Counted from the stretch's first letter, positions 54,543 to 64,000 are shown. The stretch is 64,000 nt of DNA from Selaginella moellendorffii (GCF_000143415.4 NW_003314344.1:512367-576366); one strand, 5' to 3'. Notes: generated by a model not told the origin, from the letters alone. Made by a program: numbers and translations.

Positions 54543-55929
54543 CCCTGCTCAACCAACGTGTCTGCTGGATCCGCAACACCTTCAGCACCTTGAAGTCTAG
54601 CTCGTCCTGTAGTGCCTGTAGCTGCTGCAACCTGCTAGAACTCCTTGAGAAAAAACTGGCTACCTTGTTCACCACCTGATCCACTTCATCGCAAAGATTA
54701 TGAACTGCTGGATTCTTGTAGACGTCCTCCACACATAAGTTAGCTCTGTGTGAAAGACAATGTGTGGAGGTCATGAATGGATTGACCTCCTTCAACCTTG
54801 CTGCAACCCCTATCCTGTTTCCTGTCATAACATTGCAGCCGTCTGAACCAAACCCCACGAACCTACTCATATCCAGCCCCCAATCCTGCAATGAAGCTAT
54901 GGTGGTGTTAAAAATCACCTCTGCAGAACTATTGTTCACCATTGACAAGCCTAAATAGCTTGTCAACACCCTTGCGTCGTGGATGTAGGTCACGTAAAAG
55001 ATGAGGTGTTTACTGATACTGCATTAACAAATTTAGAACCAAGAATATCACTAATCAGCTTTACCTTATATCCGTGCTCTCATCTAGCATTATTCCAAAG
55101 AATGGGCTAGCTTTAACTTTCTCCAAAATTTGATCTAAGAGCACCTACACAACAAAATTCAGTCAAGGTTTATCATCAGACTTTAGCTCACCTTGTTGAT
55201 GAAAGTGATGAAGCGTGAGCAGGCCATCACGTTCTTGTACATGCTAGGAACATAAACTCCGTTCAACTGTTGTAGCTCCAGAAGCAATGGGTATTTGCGA
55301 AGAGGAACAAAACCTTGTGCAATAGCATAAGCAGTCCTAAACAAGCAAATAACTCCCTTCTCTGCTGCCTCTTGTTGCTGATCATTTGCAGCTGCCATGG
55401 AGGATTGACCGCCAGCTTTCACCTCAGCTATGTAAATGGAATGCTTGTGATCTTTTGTTTGCCCATGAGCATGGAAACTTGAAGTCTTCATGTTGGTGGA
55501 ACCTGATGTACCAAATGGATTCTTGCAATTCTTGTTGGCACGGCATATTGAGCAGAAGATCAGTGCTGTAATGCAAGTAGGATTAGATGAAAAATCAAGA
55601 AAATTATTACCATTTTTCTGATCAAAATGCAACCACCACCATTTTATGACCTATGCAAGTTGCCACTTCCCCCTACGAATTTTCTTCTCCTTCTCCTCTA
55701 CTGATGCAACATCACCTTCTCCCACTTCACATCCCTCCTCAGGTTCAGTCCCCTCTAGGTTGTCCTCATCTACAAAACCTCCTCTCTCCACAATGGGGGC
55801 AAAACTTAACAAAGATTGCTTTGATTGAGCAATGGCTTTTGCAGCAGCCTTGCTCCTACCTGCAGGCACCCTTCCCATTTCCCAGATGATCTCCCCACCA
55901 AAATCTATGTTCACGCCCATGCCCACACC

Positions 55930-56007
55930 CACGTGAACATTGTGAAAGAATATTCTAACCTTAGAGCCCACGTGAACATTGTAAAAGAATATTCTAACCT
56001 TAGATTA
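55930..56007. repeat. 39-bp tandem duplication upstream of transposase
   Basis: The unit beginning CACGTGAACATTGTGAAAGA is repeated with one base change at 55930-55968 and 55969-56007. Each copy starts with the palindromic G-box CACGTG and lies about 50-130 bp before the transposase ATG, so a promoter role is possible. Confidence 0.75.
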
Positions 56008-56469
56008 ATGACATAGTTTACTTAGTGTAACTATGTTTAGTTAGTGTTAACTAAGATTGATGATTATTTATTTAATCTTGTTAATTAGAATTAATGAAAC
56101 ATAATTAACCATGAAACCCTAATCCTCAAAAGGTAGGTGAATGTATTGGCAGGATTCCTTATAACATCCTAACGTACCGGATCTAGCCTTATACGAGATT
56201 TTTTGCACCGGTCATATATCCTTGTAACTTTGTTTTGTACTGGCAATTCTGAAATGGTACCGACGGGGTACAAAGGAGCCTCGGACTTTGTTACACACTG
56301 CATTGGAGAGAGGGCGTGTTTGAATCAGATTTGGCGACAATGGATGCCGTATTGTTTCTTCCGATTTGCTGGTTTCTTCCTATTTGCTCAAAGCCCGAGA
56401 GAAAACTTAATTAAGCATTGATTCCTGTGGCTTCTATTTGTCCATCTTCAGTGAGAGAGAGGCACAGCT

Positions 56470-57942
56470 ATGGAGAATTCGGGGAAAATTTCCGGTCGCC
56501 ATGTCCTTCTCCTTACCTCTCGCGGCAAAGGCCACATTAGTCCAGCCATGACGCTCGCTAAGAAGCTAGCTTCCATGGGATTATCCATCACTCTGGTGCT
56601 TCCAGACGCGGCCTCTTTCTCGCTGGTGGCTTCCACGGATTTCCAAGGGCTGCCCATCACTCTAACCAAGCTTCCACTCCAAGATCACGGCCAAGAGCAG
56701 CAAGATCAACAGGGCTGTATGATGGAGGGACTTCGTGTTGCGGTTCGAAGCGGGTATGAGTGGCCCAGTGACTTCTCGCTGCAGAAGATCGCTCTCGCGG
56801 CCCTGCTCGAGGAACTTAAGGTGAGTTCGTCGCCCCCTTGCTGCGTGATCGTCGACTTGCTTCTCAACTGGAGCGAGGAACCGCTAGTGAAGAGTGGTCT
56901 CCCCAGATTCATCCTCTACACGGCCGGACCCAGCTTCTTCGCTCTCACGATCCACGCGAGATCTCTCTACAGGAAGAAACTCCTCCCAGTCAAATTTCCG
57001 GGATTCGAGACCATGAAGGTGGAAGGATTGCTTCCCTTGTATCGGAGAGACGTCCACGACGCCATCACCGATGATTCTCACTGCTTGTATCCCATTCATA
57101 TGGGATTCAACGAGCACATCTTCTCCTCGGATGGAATCCTCTTCAACAGCTTTACGGAACTGGAGCCCGAGATCTTCAAGGCACTCGCTGAGAGTTTCGA
57201 GGAGATCAAGCACCACGAGCTTCTTCCAATCGGCCCGCTCTTCCCATCGAAGTACTTCACTCCAGACGCACTGAACGCCACCAAGGAATCCTCGGTGTTG
57301 AGGAGCTCCGAGGAAGAAAGGTGCCAGAGCTGGCTCGACGAGCAGCCTGTGGAGTCTGTGCTCTACGTCTCGTTTGGAAGCTGGGCGCTCTTGACTCCAC
57401 GGCAAATCTGCGAGCTCGCTCTCGGGCTGGAGGCCAGCCAGCAGCGATTCCTCTGGGTGGTGCCCGTGGAGAACAAGTCGATCGAGGAGCTCGAGGCTCT
57501 ACTTCCAGAGGGATTTCTAAAACGCACCGAGGAGCGGGGCCTCGTGCTGCCCGGCTGGGCACCGCAGCATCTCATACTCGCTCACTCGTCGCTGGGAGGA
57601 TTTCTCACGCACTGCGGCTGGAACTCGACGCTGGAAGTTATAACTCTGGCTGGAGTGCCGGTGATCGGCTGGCCTTTCCTCGCCGATCAGCCCCCCATCT
57701 GCAGATATCTGGTCGATGGCCTCGGCATTGGAGCTGAAGTTCTTGGCGACGACGATGGATTCGTGGATCGCGACGAGGTGGAACGAGGTGTGAGGGAAAT
57801 CATGGAGAGTCCTCGGGCGGAAGGGATGAAGAGCCGAGCCAAGGAGCTCCAAGCCAAGGCGAGGAGAGCTGTTGCTCAGGGTGGAAGCTCTCAGAAGAAT
57901 CTCGAGGCATTTGTCGCGAGAATCAAGTCACTGCTGGTTTGA
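56470..57942 (+). CDS. Family 1 UDP-glycosyltransferase, copy 2
   Basis: Intronless, 490 residues, closely similar to the copy at 39.3 kb across its full length. N-terminal HVLLLTSRGKGHISPAMTLA with catalytic His 22; VIVDLLLNWSEEPL; PSPG box WAPQHLILAHSSLGGFLTHC followed by GWNSTLEVITLAGVPVIGWP and ADQPPI. It has the canonical THCGWNS, unlike copy 1, and the donor-box Gln. It carries TPDALNA, absent from copy 1, plus a few extra residues near the C-terminus (SPRAEGMKSRAKEL). A cytosolic small-molecule glycosyltransferase with unknown acceptor. It stands only 84 bp upstream of the syntaxin gene, so the latter's promoter must overlap this 3' end. Confidence 0.94.
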   Translation: MENSGKISGRHVLLLTSRGKGHISPAMTLAKKLASMGLSITLVLPDAASFSLVASTDFQGLPITLTKLPLQDHGQEQQDQQGCMMEGLRVAVRSGYEWPSDFSLQKIALAALLEELKVSSSPPCCVIVDLLLNWSEEPLVKSGLPRFILYTAGPSFFALTIHARSLYRKKLLPVKFPGFETMKVEGLLPLYRRDVHDAITDDSHCLYPIHMGFNEHIFSSDGILFNSFTELEPEIFKALAESFEEIKHHELLPIGPLFPSKYFTPDALNATKESSVLRSSEEERCQSWLDEQPVESVLYVSFGSWALLTPRQICELALGLEASQQRFLWVVPVENKSIEELEALLPEGFLKRTEERGLVLPGWAPQHLILAHSSLGGFLTHCGWNSTLEVITLAGVPVIGWPFLADQPPICRYLVDGLGIGAEVLGDDDGFVDRDEVERGVREIMESPRAEGMKSRAKELQAKARRAVAQGGSSQKNLEAFVARIKSLLV

Positions 57943-58026
57943 CAATCTAGGGCCGGAAGAACCCTAGAGTTTAAATAGCATATTCGTTACAAACTAGATT
58001 TAGGGCTTTGGAGGAGAAGCGGGGTC

Positions 58027-59124
58027 ATGTCGGCAGCAGATCCATTCTACCTGGTGAAGGAGGAGATCGATGAATCGGTGAGTCTCCCCATCGAATCTGC
58101 CACTCAATCTCGCTCGCTCGCCTCGAATTTCCACAGGTGAAGAAAGTGGAGGGCAATTTCGAGACATGGGAGAAGCAGGGCACGGGGGCGAGCGAGAGGG
58201 CGTCGTTGAAGCGAGATCTTCTTGCGGGCATCGAGAGCGTGGAATGGCAGGTACTGTAGGAGCAATTTGAGATTCGAGACTATCGAGCTTTGGCTATGCA
58301 GATCTTTGTCTGAGCTGAGGAGCACTGTTTTGGATTGTCAAGGTGAACGAGCTGGATAAGGCCATCGCCGTGGCCGAGCGGGATCCATCGCGGTTTGGGA
58401 TCGATGCTGCCGAGATTGGACGACGAAGGAAATGGTCCACTGCTACACATGACACGGTATTTTTTTTCTTTCGTGTTCTTCTTCCTAGAAGACAATGTGG
58501 TTTTTTGTTCTTTCCAGATTGATACTATCAGGAAAGCTTTGCATGACGGAAGAACAAGCAATGCCAGTTCCACACGACGAGAGCTCATGAGAATGGAAGA
58601 TGATCGTCCTGGTCCAAAGGCCAACCGGAGTTTGATGGAAGGCAACGATGATTTCCTTTCCCTGGAGAGTGAGCGTCAGGCGTTAATTCTCAAGTGAGTT
58701 TCCACTGGCCGAAAGCTCTTTCTTGATTGGAAGTTTTCTTTGTTTGTCTGCAGGGATCAAGACGAAGATCTGGACGAGATCAGTGCTAGCGTTGTGAGAA
58801 TTGGCGACGTGGGACTGACCATTCACGAGGAACTCTCAGGCCAGGTAATGGATCTTTTCTCGGCTCCTCATGAACATCCTTTCTCTTTGTACCAGGAAAA
58901 GATTGTGAGCGATCTTGACAAAGACATGGACGGGACAGCAAATAGAATGGAGTTAGCTCAGGTAAATGTCTTTACAAAACACTAGCGAGTCTAAACCCCC
59001 ACGGTGTCTGTAGAAACGACTTGCGCACGTACTGAAAAAGGCCGGACTGAAAGGTCAGCTGTGCTTGATTGCTGCTCTAGTCATCCTGCTTATGATTCTT
59101 ACGCTTCTCGTTTTTTTCACATAA
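58027..59124 (+). CDS. SYP61: SYP61-like Qc-SNARE (syntaxin of plants)
   Basis: Seven exons: 58027-58077, 58137-58250, 58343-58456, 58518-58693, 58754-58844, 58896-58961 and 59014-59124, giving 240 residues. MSAADPFYLVKEEIDES and ESVEWQVNELDKAIAVAERD then RFGIDAAEIGRRRKW are the N-terminal syntaxin-6 domain. RRELMRMEDD lies in the linker. DEDLDEISASVVRIGDVGLT to LAQKRLAHVLKKAGLKGQ is the SNARE helix, and CLIAALVILLMILTLLVFFT is the membrane anchor. Length and wording fit Arabidopsis SYP61 (245 residues), a trans-Golgi/early-endosome SNARE in secretion and stress responses. The ATG at 58027 gives the conserved start. Confidence 0.95.
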
Positions 59125-60254
59125 GAAATTAAGTTAGAAGTATTGATGTTGCGCAAGCTGTGTGATTTCACACTTCAATTGTGAAGAGCTCTGAGGATAA
59201 ATTCAATGTACTCCATAGCTTCAAGAAGCTGGGATGAACAAGATAAAAAAAGAGTATGGAAGATCAAAAGAAAATATGCAATGAAAAACTTGGTGCCGTT
59301 CTTGGGTTTAATCTAAGCTTTAAGGGCTGTGGCTTAATGCAAAACTACAACATGATTTATAGGCCAGAACATTAAGGCAAGGATATCCAAGCAATTAGGG
59401 AATCTTGGGCTTGAAGGCAAAAGTTTGAAATTCAGGGGTAAACCAGGACTCACCCTTTGACCATGTGTATTGGCTCTTAAGAAGAAGTTTACACCTCCCT
59501 TAGAGAGGAGAGAGTGTTATAGTGAAGAATCTCTTTAAGCTTATGATTGGCTATGGGAACATGATGTTCTCAAGCTTTCAGTAGTCAATATAAATGTGTT
59601 TGCAAGTCCCTCGAGTGTTTGGTTTTCATTGAGTGCTTTGGCTAGCTTAAAAGGGCATCTTGCAATGGTTTATGATCAGCTGTGGAAACACAGTGATCTT
59701 GAGCATAGAAGTTCTAAAGGTTTCAAGTAAGGTGTATTACAGAGTTTTTAAGCCTAAACTTGTAATATATTAAAAATATTCTAGGATATTTTTCAATCAT
59801 TGGAATCAAGGCTTAATGCTAATAATCCATTTCTTAATATTTGAAGCAAACACTAAAGAATAACTTTGGAGGACAATTGATTGATGTGGCATGGAGTGTG
59901 CTATCGCAAGGTTTGTTCTTCGCAAGCTGTAACCATGATTCAATAGGAACAGATGAGCTGCTATTTTAAGCAGCTCGCAGAAGAACTCCTCTGCCAAGGT
60001 ACATCTCGATTGAAGAAAAAGAACAAGTGTTTGCTGGAATAAACAGGATGTTTGAGAGAAGAAACCAAGAAAAGAACCACATGCTATTTCGGCTCCAACA
60101 AGCTGTAGATGCAAGTGAGCAGCACACAACAATCTAGCAGGGGCATCCGTGCAGTTTGTAATGTTAGCGATTGAGCCTTTGCCTCAACCTGGAAGAAGAA
60201 GAGAGAGGAAATGGCTAAGAAGAAAAATCTTTGTGAGTAGCTATAACTTTATCT
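59125..60254. other. Spacer, no gene seen
   Basis: 3' UTR of the syntaxin gene, then moderately AT-rich DNA. Open frames are short and unlike protein. No transposon ends recognised. Confidence 0.5.
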
Positions 60255-60369
60255 CTCTTGTTTTTTTCCTGTAAATTTATTTACGAAAAAAGTGTCAGAA
60301 TTTCTAGACCACTCTTGTTTTTTTACCCTGTCAATTTTATTTACGAAAAAAACGTCAGAATTTCTAGAC
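60255..60369. repeat. About 57-bp imperfect tandem duplication over the SDR stop codon
   Basis: CTCTTGTTTTTTT, TTTATTTACGAAAAAA and GTCAGAATTTCTAGAC occur in the same order at 60255-60309 and 60312-60369. The second copy supplies the TAG stop of the minus-strand SDR gene. Confidence 0.8.
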
Positions 60370-61335
60370 AACATCCTTCACTCCTACAACCATCTTATTT
60401 TGCTGGAACCATTCTATGAATGAGCTCATACCAGTCTCAAATGGAGTATACGATTTAAGGAGCAAGAGCTTTGTTGGAGGTTCATAAGGTACCTCCCAGG
60501 GTGGCGGATTAAAATTCATTGCTTCTTCAACCTTAGCTTCCTTGTTGGTAAGCCTTGCAATAACTTGAATCACTCGTCGAAAAGGGATAGGCCGCCATGG
60601 TGTCCCAATGTCAAAAAGATTCACCTTTCCAATGCTGTGAGTTGATAAGATACTATTGATCATAACAGTCACTGCATCATTAATGTATATATAATTTTGT
60701 CGCCCTTTCCGTTGCTTCCAGAGTGGAACCAATGCCCCATGCACAATCTGATCAACAAATTTATAGTATGGAAAGTCAGGACGACCGTATCTCCCATAAA
60801 CTGTACTAAACCTCCACTCCACAATTGGAAATGGTAGCTCTGGTGCCAAAGATTCCACCAGCTTTTCCCCGGACCGGCTTGATGGTATGTAGAACCGATT
60901 AGGGCTTGCAAAAAAGAAACCTTGTGTTGATGGAATACTGCATGCCGCATCAATCAATGACTTTATAGTTCTTTCATTGTCCTCTAAATTCCAGCTATGC
61001 TCCTGTTGTGTAAAATCCACCACAATGTTTGGCTTTTTACTTTTCGTCACTGCCATGGCCAGCTTTGGATATGTTGCACTTCCAATAATCACTTCAATGC
61101 CCTTGTTCTCCAGAAGAAGAGTCCTCTCTGAACGCACCAAATCCAAACCTGTCACCACAAATCGGAGGTTACGATGATTGTGTGCCGCCAATCCCAAAGC
61201 AAGTTGGCTACCAAGGAAACCACTTGCACCCACAATCAAAACCCGAAGTTCCTTCTTCTTTTTCAGCTGGAAGATTGCCCATCCAATTAGCAAAAGTGCG
61301 AAAACAATGAGCAATAGAAAAGAGATGATAGACAT
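60364..61335 (-). CDS. Membrane-anchored extended-SDR, UDP-sugar epimerase-like, probably catalytically altered
   Basis: Intronless, 323 residues. The N-terminal anchor MSIISFLLLIVFALLLIGWA is followed by LRVLIVGASGFLGSQLALGL (GxxGxxG NAD(P)-binding). RFSTVYGRYGRPDFPYYKFV and NYIYINDAVTVMINSI match the 'FFTVYGPWGRPDMAY' and 'FTYIDDIV' blocks of plant UDP-glucuronate 4-epimerases, which are likewise Golgi membrane-anchored. The C-terminal FNPPPWEVPYE then SYTPFETGMSSFIEWFQQ also fits. However, the YxxxK catalytic pair expected just before the 'GE' (family YAATKKAGE) aligns with IPSSRSGE, so Tyr and Lys appear replaced. It could be a non-enzymatic or altered-specificity relative. Confidence 0.75.
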   Translation of the reverse strand: MSIISFLLLIVFALLLIGWAIFQLKKKKELRVLIVGASGFLGSQLALGLAAHNHRNLRFVVTGLDLVRSERTLLLENKGIEVIIGSATYPKLAMAVTKSKKPNIVVDFTQQEHSWNLEDNERTIKSLIDAACSIPSTQGFFFASPNRFYIPSSRSGEKLVESLAPELPFPIVEWRFSTVYGRYGRPDFPYYKFVDQIVHGALVPLWKQRKGRQNYIYINDAVTVMINSILSTHSIGKVNLFDIGTPWRPIPFRRVIQVIARLTNKEAKVEEAMNFNPPPWEVPYEPPTKLLLLKSYTPFETGMSSFIEWFQQNKMVVGVKDVV

Positions 61336-61916
61336 AATCTTTCTTGAACCCTAAACTAGGGTGAGAGACAAGATAAGCTTTACTTTTGTAACAAAAAACA
61401 TGAGGCTAGACAGCGTGCTAGCGCTTGACGTCGTCATGGTCGGGATGCTAATAGCCGGTCAAGCAGGCCAAGCTTAGCCGGTTGAGTGTTGGGGCCACTG
61501 CAACCCTCTGACAGAAATATCTTCTTGTTAGAGGTACAGTTTTGCCTCTCAGGTAGCACCTATCCAACATAGACTCCTTCAGGGCCCGAGCTTGGACTTC
61601 TCAACTGCCCCCGGGGACAAAGCTAGGAGATTTCTCTCACACACTGACAGCATTACCACGTTGGCATCTGAGGCGGTTCAAAAGCCGAGAGGCTTGCATT
61701 CCAAGTTGTCGAGCTTGGATTCATCCAAATTTATATGCAGCAAGCACCACGACAGTGTCTCTTTCAAGCATGGTCATAAAACATCTCCAAGGTTCCTGGA
61801 TTGAGATCAAGTTTCTGTGGCAGTGAGTCAAACAAAATCTTAGGTTTGTGTAAATGCCTGGTCATTGTATATCGATCAAGCATCGTGTTCCAACGAGATC
61901 TCTCTTTGGCATTGAG
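61336..61916. other. Spacer upstream of the SDR gene
   Basis: Holds the promoter/leader of the minus-strand SDR (an ACCCTAAAC telo-box-like motif near 61349). A plus-strand frame at 61592-61804 has no recognisable features. Confidence 0.4.
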
Positions 61917-62436
61917 TCATACACTGACACTAAGATTTGCATGTTTAATGTAAGCGCTTAACATAGACCACAAGAGATGAGCCAGACTTGTCTCATATAC
62001 CAGTTCTGCAAGCGTCTCTGGCAAACAATTCAACACAAACTTGGCCTCCTCAACATGCCCATTTCCGTGGCACTCGGATGCCCGGGCATAAGGCGATACC
62101 ATCGTTGTCCACCACAAGATCTGGATTGGAAATCTGGAAGAAGAAGTGCCTGGAGTTTCCAGACCCCGCGGGTGGAAGGAACACCCGATCGCCCTTCACG
62201 CATTCCTATGTCCACACAAATGAATCGTTTGGGTCCGCACTCTGCCAAGCTCCCACACCGTCCATACATTGGAGCTCATCCATGATTGTCAGCCTCGGGA
62301 AGTGCTCCAAGCATAGCATTTTCTCAGTCAAAATCAACCAAAATTCAAGTATATTCATTAGGATGAGCTTCATCTTGAGCAAATGCGCAGCATCGCCTTC
62401 ACTCACCCATCCCGCTCCAGATGCTAGCAGCATCAT
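61917..62436 (-). pseudogene. PPR gene remnant
   Basis: Minus-strand pieces in different frames: VSEGDAAHLLKM, then MYGRCGSLAECG, then ECHGNGHVEEAKFVLNCLPE. 'MYGRCGSLAE' and 'GNGHVEEAK..LNCLPE' are typical PPR wording. Frameshifts separate them and the repeats before and after are missing. Confidence 0.6.
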
Positions 62437-64000
62437 TACAGATTTTCAGTGCTATCATTGGCAGCGACATTCTTACAGTCTCGTAAAAGCTAATAGGCTC
62501 AAGGGAATATACCAATCTTCATGTATCATCTTGACACTATAAACCAATATGTGTCCAAGGATAATATCAAATGGATCCAATTTTATATCATTGTGTTTTT
62601 CCTGTGTTTGATAGTAATCATGTTTTCTATATTGCTGAGAATTTTTAAATAATGTGAAATTTATAAATGTATGTTTGTGAATTCTAATCATAACTCATTT
62701 CTTCACTTTGTAAGTATCATTTATCCATTCTAAAGACTGGTTGTGAGCATGAAATTCCAAAAGCACTCAAAGGCACTCATACAACTTTAATAGTGTTTCA
62801 AACCTATATCCTCTATTTTGAGTTTAAGTTATTCGTAATGTTTGTTTGACTAAATATAGCTCAAGGCTTTACATATGTTATCCCCTACTAAACTATATCA
62901 AAAAATATTTATTTGCACTTAATTCTCTCTAGAGCATAATAAGGATGAAAATTTAATTGTTTGTCCACACACCCCACATGACATTGTACTACTTTGTCAA
63001 GTCATGCATATGCAATAAAAATCCTTAACACTTGAAATGACAAAAAAATGCTCTTTGTCATTTTTTTTATAACCAATTAATGTAAATAGACTATATATCT
63101 CAAAAAGGATCTTGGACCCAAGAGTATATATTATATTTCAATTGGGAATTCTTGTTAAATTATATATACCTTTTGTAGTCACTAGCTTGTGAACTAACAT
63201 TGATTCATTAGCAAATATTAGGCAATTTTCGTATATTAATATAGATTTTTACTGTGCATTTCCAGTGTGTACTGCTCTAGTAAAGTTAACAAATGTGGGC
63301 TCTAGTAATATAGACTCTAATAAGTATTGTGTTATTGCAGATTGTTGTGTTTCTTTTATGACACTAGAGTTTTAGAAAAAATTTTGAACTCCATCTTTTT
63401 TAAGTCCATCTTTATATAGTATGTCAACTTCATTTGTCAATATTATCTCCTCATCAATTTTCATTTCCTCAATATGCATAGTCTCTTTAAATTTAGTTAA
63501 AACTCCATTTGTAAACATTAATTCCTTCCACTATGCGCTATGGTCTCTACAACATTTTTGGTATGTAATAAATCCTTTAGTAACTCAAATTGTAAATACT
63601 ACTTTCTCAACTAATACATTAGCAATAACTCTTTTTTGTAAACACCATCTCCTTGACCACTATATTGACAATAGCCCCACTTATGAACACTATCTCCTCA
63701 ACCACCATATTAATAACAACCCCACTTCTGAATACTGTTTTCTCAATTAAAACATTGCATCAGTAGCTTGAATTTATCTTCTACTAATAAGGTAGTTGTG
63801 AACACTATTTCTTCCACTAAGATAATTTTGTCAATCATCATAGCATTTTGAATTTTTTATGGACTGTCTTTTTGGGATAGACAACTGTTGGATTGATGTT
63901 ATTATTTTTAGCCATTGAATGGTGAAGATACTATTTAAATAATATATTATTTAGAACACAATATTACATATCAATTATTCTTCTATTTGCATTATCCAGT
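62437..64000. other. AT-rich terminal region
   Basis: Strongly AT-rich, with no coding frame of protein-like character. It contains the degenerate repeat at 63.4-63.8 kb. Confidence 0.6.
63430..63830. repeat. Degenerate about 50-75-bp tandem repeat
   Basis: The word 'TTGTAAACACTATCTCCTCA' recurs with changes at about 63435, 63508, 63587, 63637, 63685, 63730 and 63795. It is followed by 'ACCA..ATATTAACAA..CCCACTT' in the best-preserved units. Confidence 0.55.

Larger units (their letters stand above)
45919..55878 (-). pseudogene. hAT transposase (ZNF862/KIAA1586-like), split by the LTR element
   Basis: Begins at ATG 55878 (MGRVPAGRSKAAAKAIAQSK). A TTF/BED-like zinc finger follows (IFCSICRANKN, then GSTNMKTSSFHAHGQTKDHK). 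Then come MLDEST, FVGFGSDGCNVMTGNRIGVA (catalytic-core Asp region), THCLSHRANLC and QTRWLSR. After the insertion it resumes with MCECLEPLFKFF and ends in the C-terminal dimerisation motif NTASCERGFSRINLVKNKFR, with stop at 45919. Short introns are visible, e.g. 55612-55567 and one after 'FINK'. Damage: the LTR insertion at 46911-54547 and a single in-frame TAG at 55651-55653 between 'GKWQLA' and 'KWWWLHF'. Otherwise the frame is intact, so it died recently. Confidence 0.9.
45748..56300 (-). mobile_element. Complete hAT DNA transposon containing a nested LTR element
   Basis: The ends are exact: CAGTGTGTAACAAAG at 45748-45762 and its inverted copy CTTTGTTACACACTG at 56286-56300. They are flanked by an identical 8-bp target-site duplication CATTGGAG (45740-45747 and 56301-56308). 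Eight-bp duplications and short CAGTG-type terminal inverted repeats are diagnostic of hAT elements. The transposase reads on the minus strand. Without the 7.6-kb LTR insertion the element would be about 2.9 kb. Sub-terminal repeats of CACCGG, TACCGG and TACCGAC type occur near both ends (45826 and 56170-56270). Confidence 0.95.

Overview
This is plant nuclear DNA. The conserved genes are land-plant orthologues (HCF173, a NO VEIN-like protein, a SYP61-type syntaxin, a NET actin-binding protein, proteasome PAF1), introns are mostly only 45-85 nt, and there are many PLS-type pentatricopeptide (PPR) genes and PPR wrecks. Tiny introns plus PPR expansion suggest a lycophyte such as Selaginella; that species call is inference. 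There are two assembly gaps (148 N and exactly 100 N). I see no rRNA, tRNA or CRISPR.

Layout. 1-4.7 kb: 3' half of a NO VEIN-like ATPase/DUF3883 gene (+). 5.2-6.0 kb: PPR debris. 6.9-9.4 kb: kelch protein with an unfamiliar C-terminal half (+). 9.9-10.8 kb: PPR pseudogene copy A (-). 11.0-13.4 kb: HCF173 (+). 14.4 kb: two-AT-hook protein (+). 15.2-16.9 kb: PPR gene (+). 17.1 kb: Arg/Lys-rich small ORF. 17.7-19.7 kb: ZIP-family metal transporter (+). 19.7-25.9 kb: a duplicated block made of PPR pseudogenes, a 2-oxoglutarate dioxygenase relic, an FCP1-like phosphatase gene and its broken twin. 26.1-33.2 kb: a giant NET1-like coiled-coil gene (-). 34.2-38.0 kb: a head-to-head pair of PPR genes, the second holding an N gap. 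38.1-39.2 kb: proteasome alpha subunit PAF1 (-), sharing a 170-bp promoter with a UDP-glycosyltransferase (+). 40.8-45.4 kb: an AT-rich gene-free island with a degenerate satellite and a perfect 35-bp hairpin. 45.7-56.3 kb: a complete hAT transposon carrying a nested non-autonomous LTR retrotransposon. 56.5-59.1 kb: a second UDP-glycosyltransferase and a SYP61-like Qc-SNARE. 60.4-61.3 kb: a membrane-anchored epimerase-like SDR (-). 61.9-62.4 kb: PPR debris, then AT-rich DNA to the end.

Working relations. There are no operons. HCF173, and plausibly the intact PPR proteins, act on organelle mRNA. The NET protein is expected on actin and membranes, SYP61 in trans-Golgi/endosome traffic, and the two glycosyltransferases are a recent duplicate pair now separated by about 15.7 kb of AT-rich and transposon DNA.

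The most unusual feature is the 4-kb non-coding interior of the LTR element. It is packed along its whole length with short perfect inverted repeats (arms up to 11 bp, loops of a few bases), far more than composition predicts. Other points worth checking are exact target-site duplications for both nested elements, a transposase frame that closes perfectly across the insertion, a candidate GC-AG intron, an SDR that appears to have lost its catalytic Tyr/Lys, and a dispersed PPR pseudogene family sharing an inversion breakpoint.
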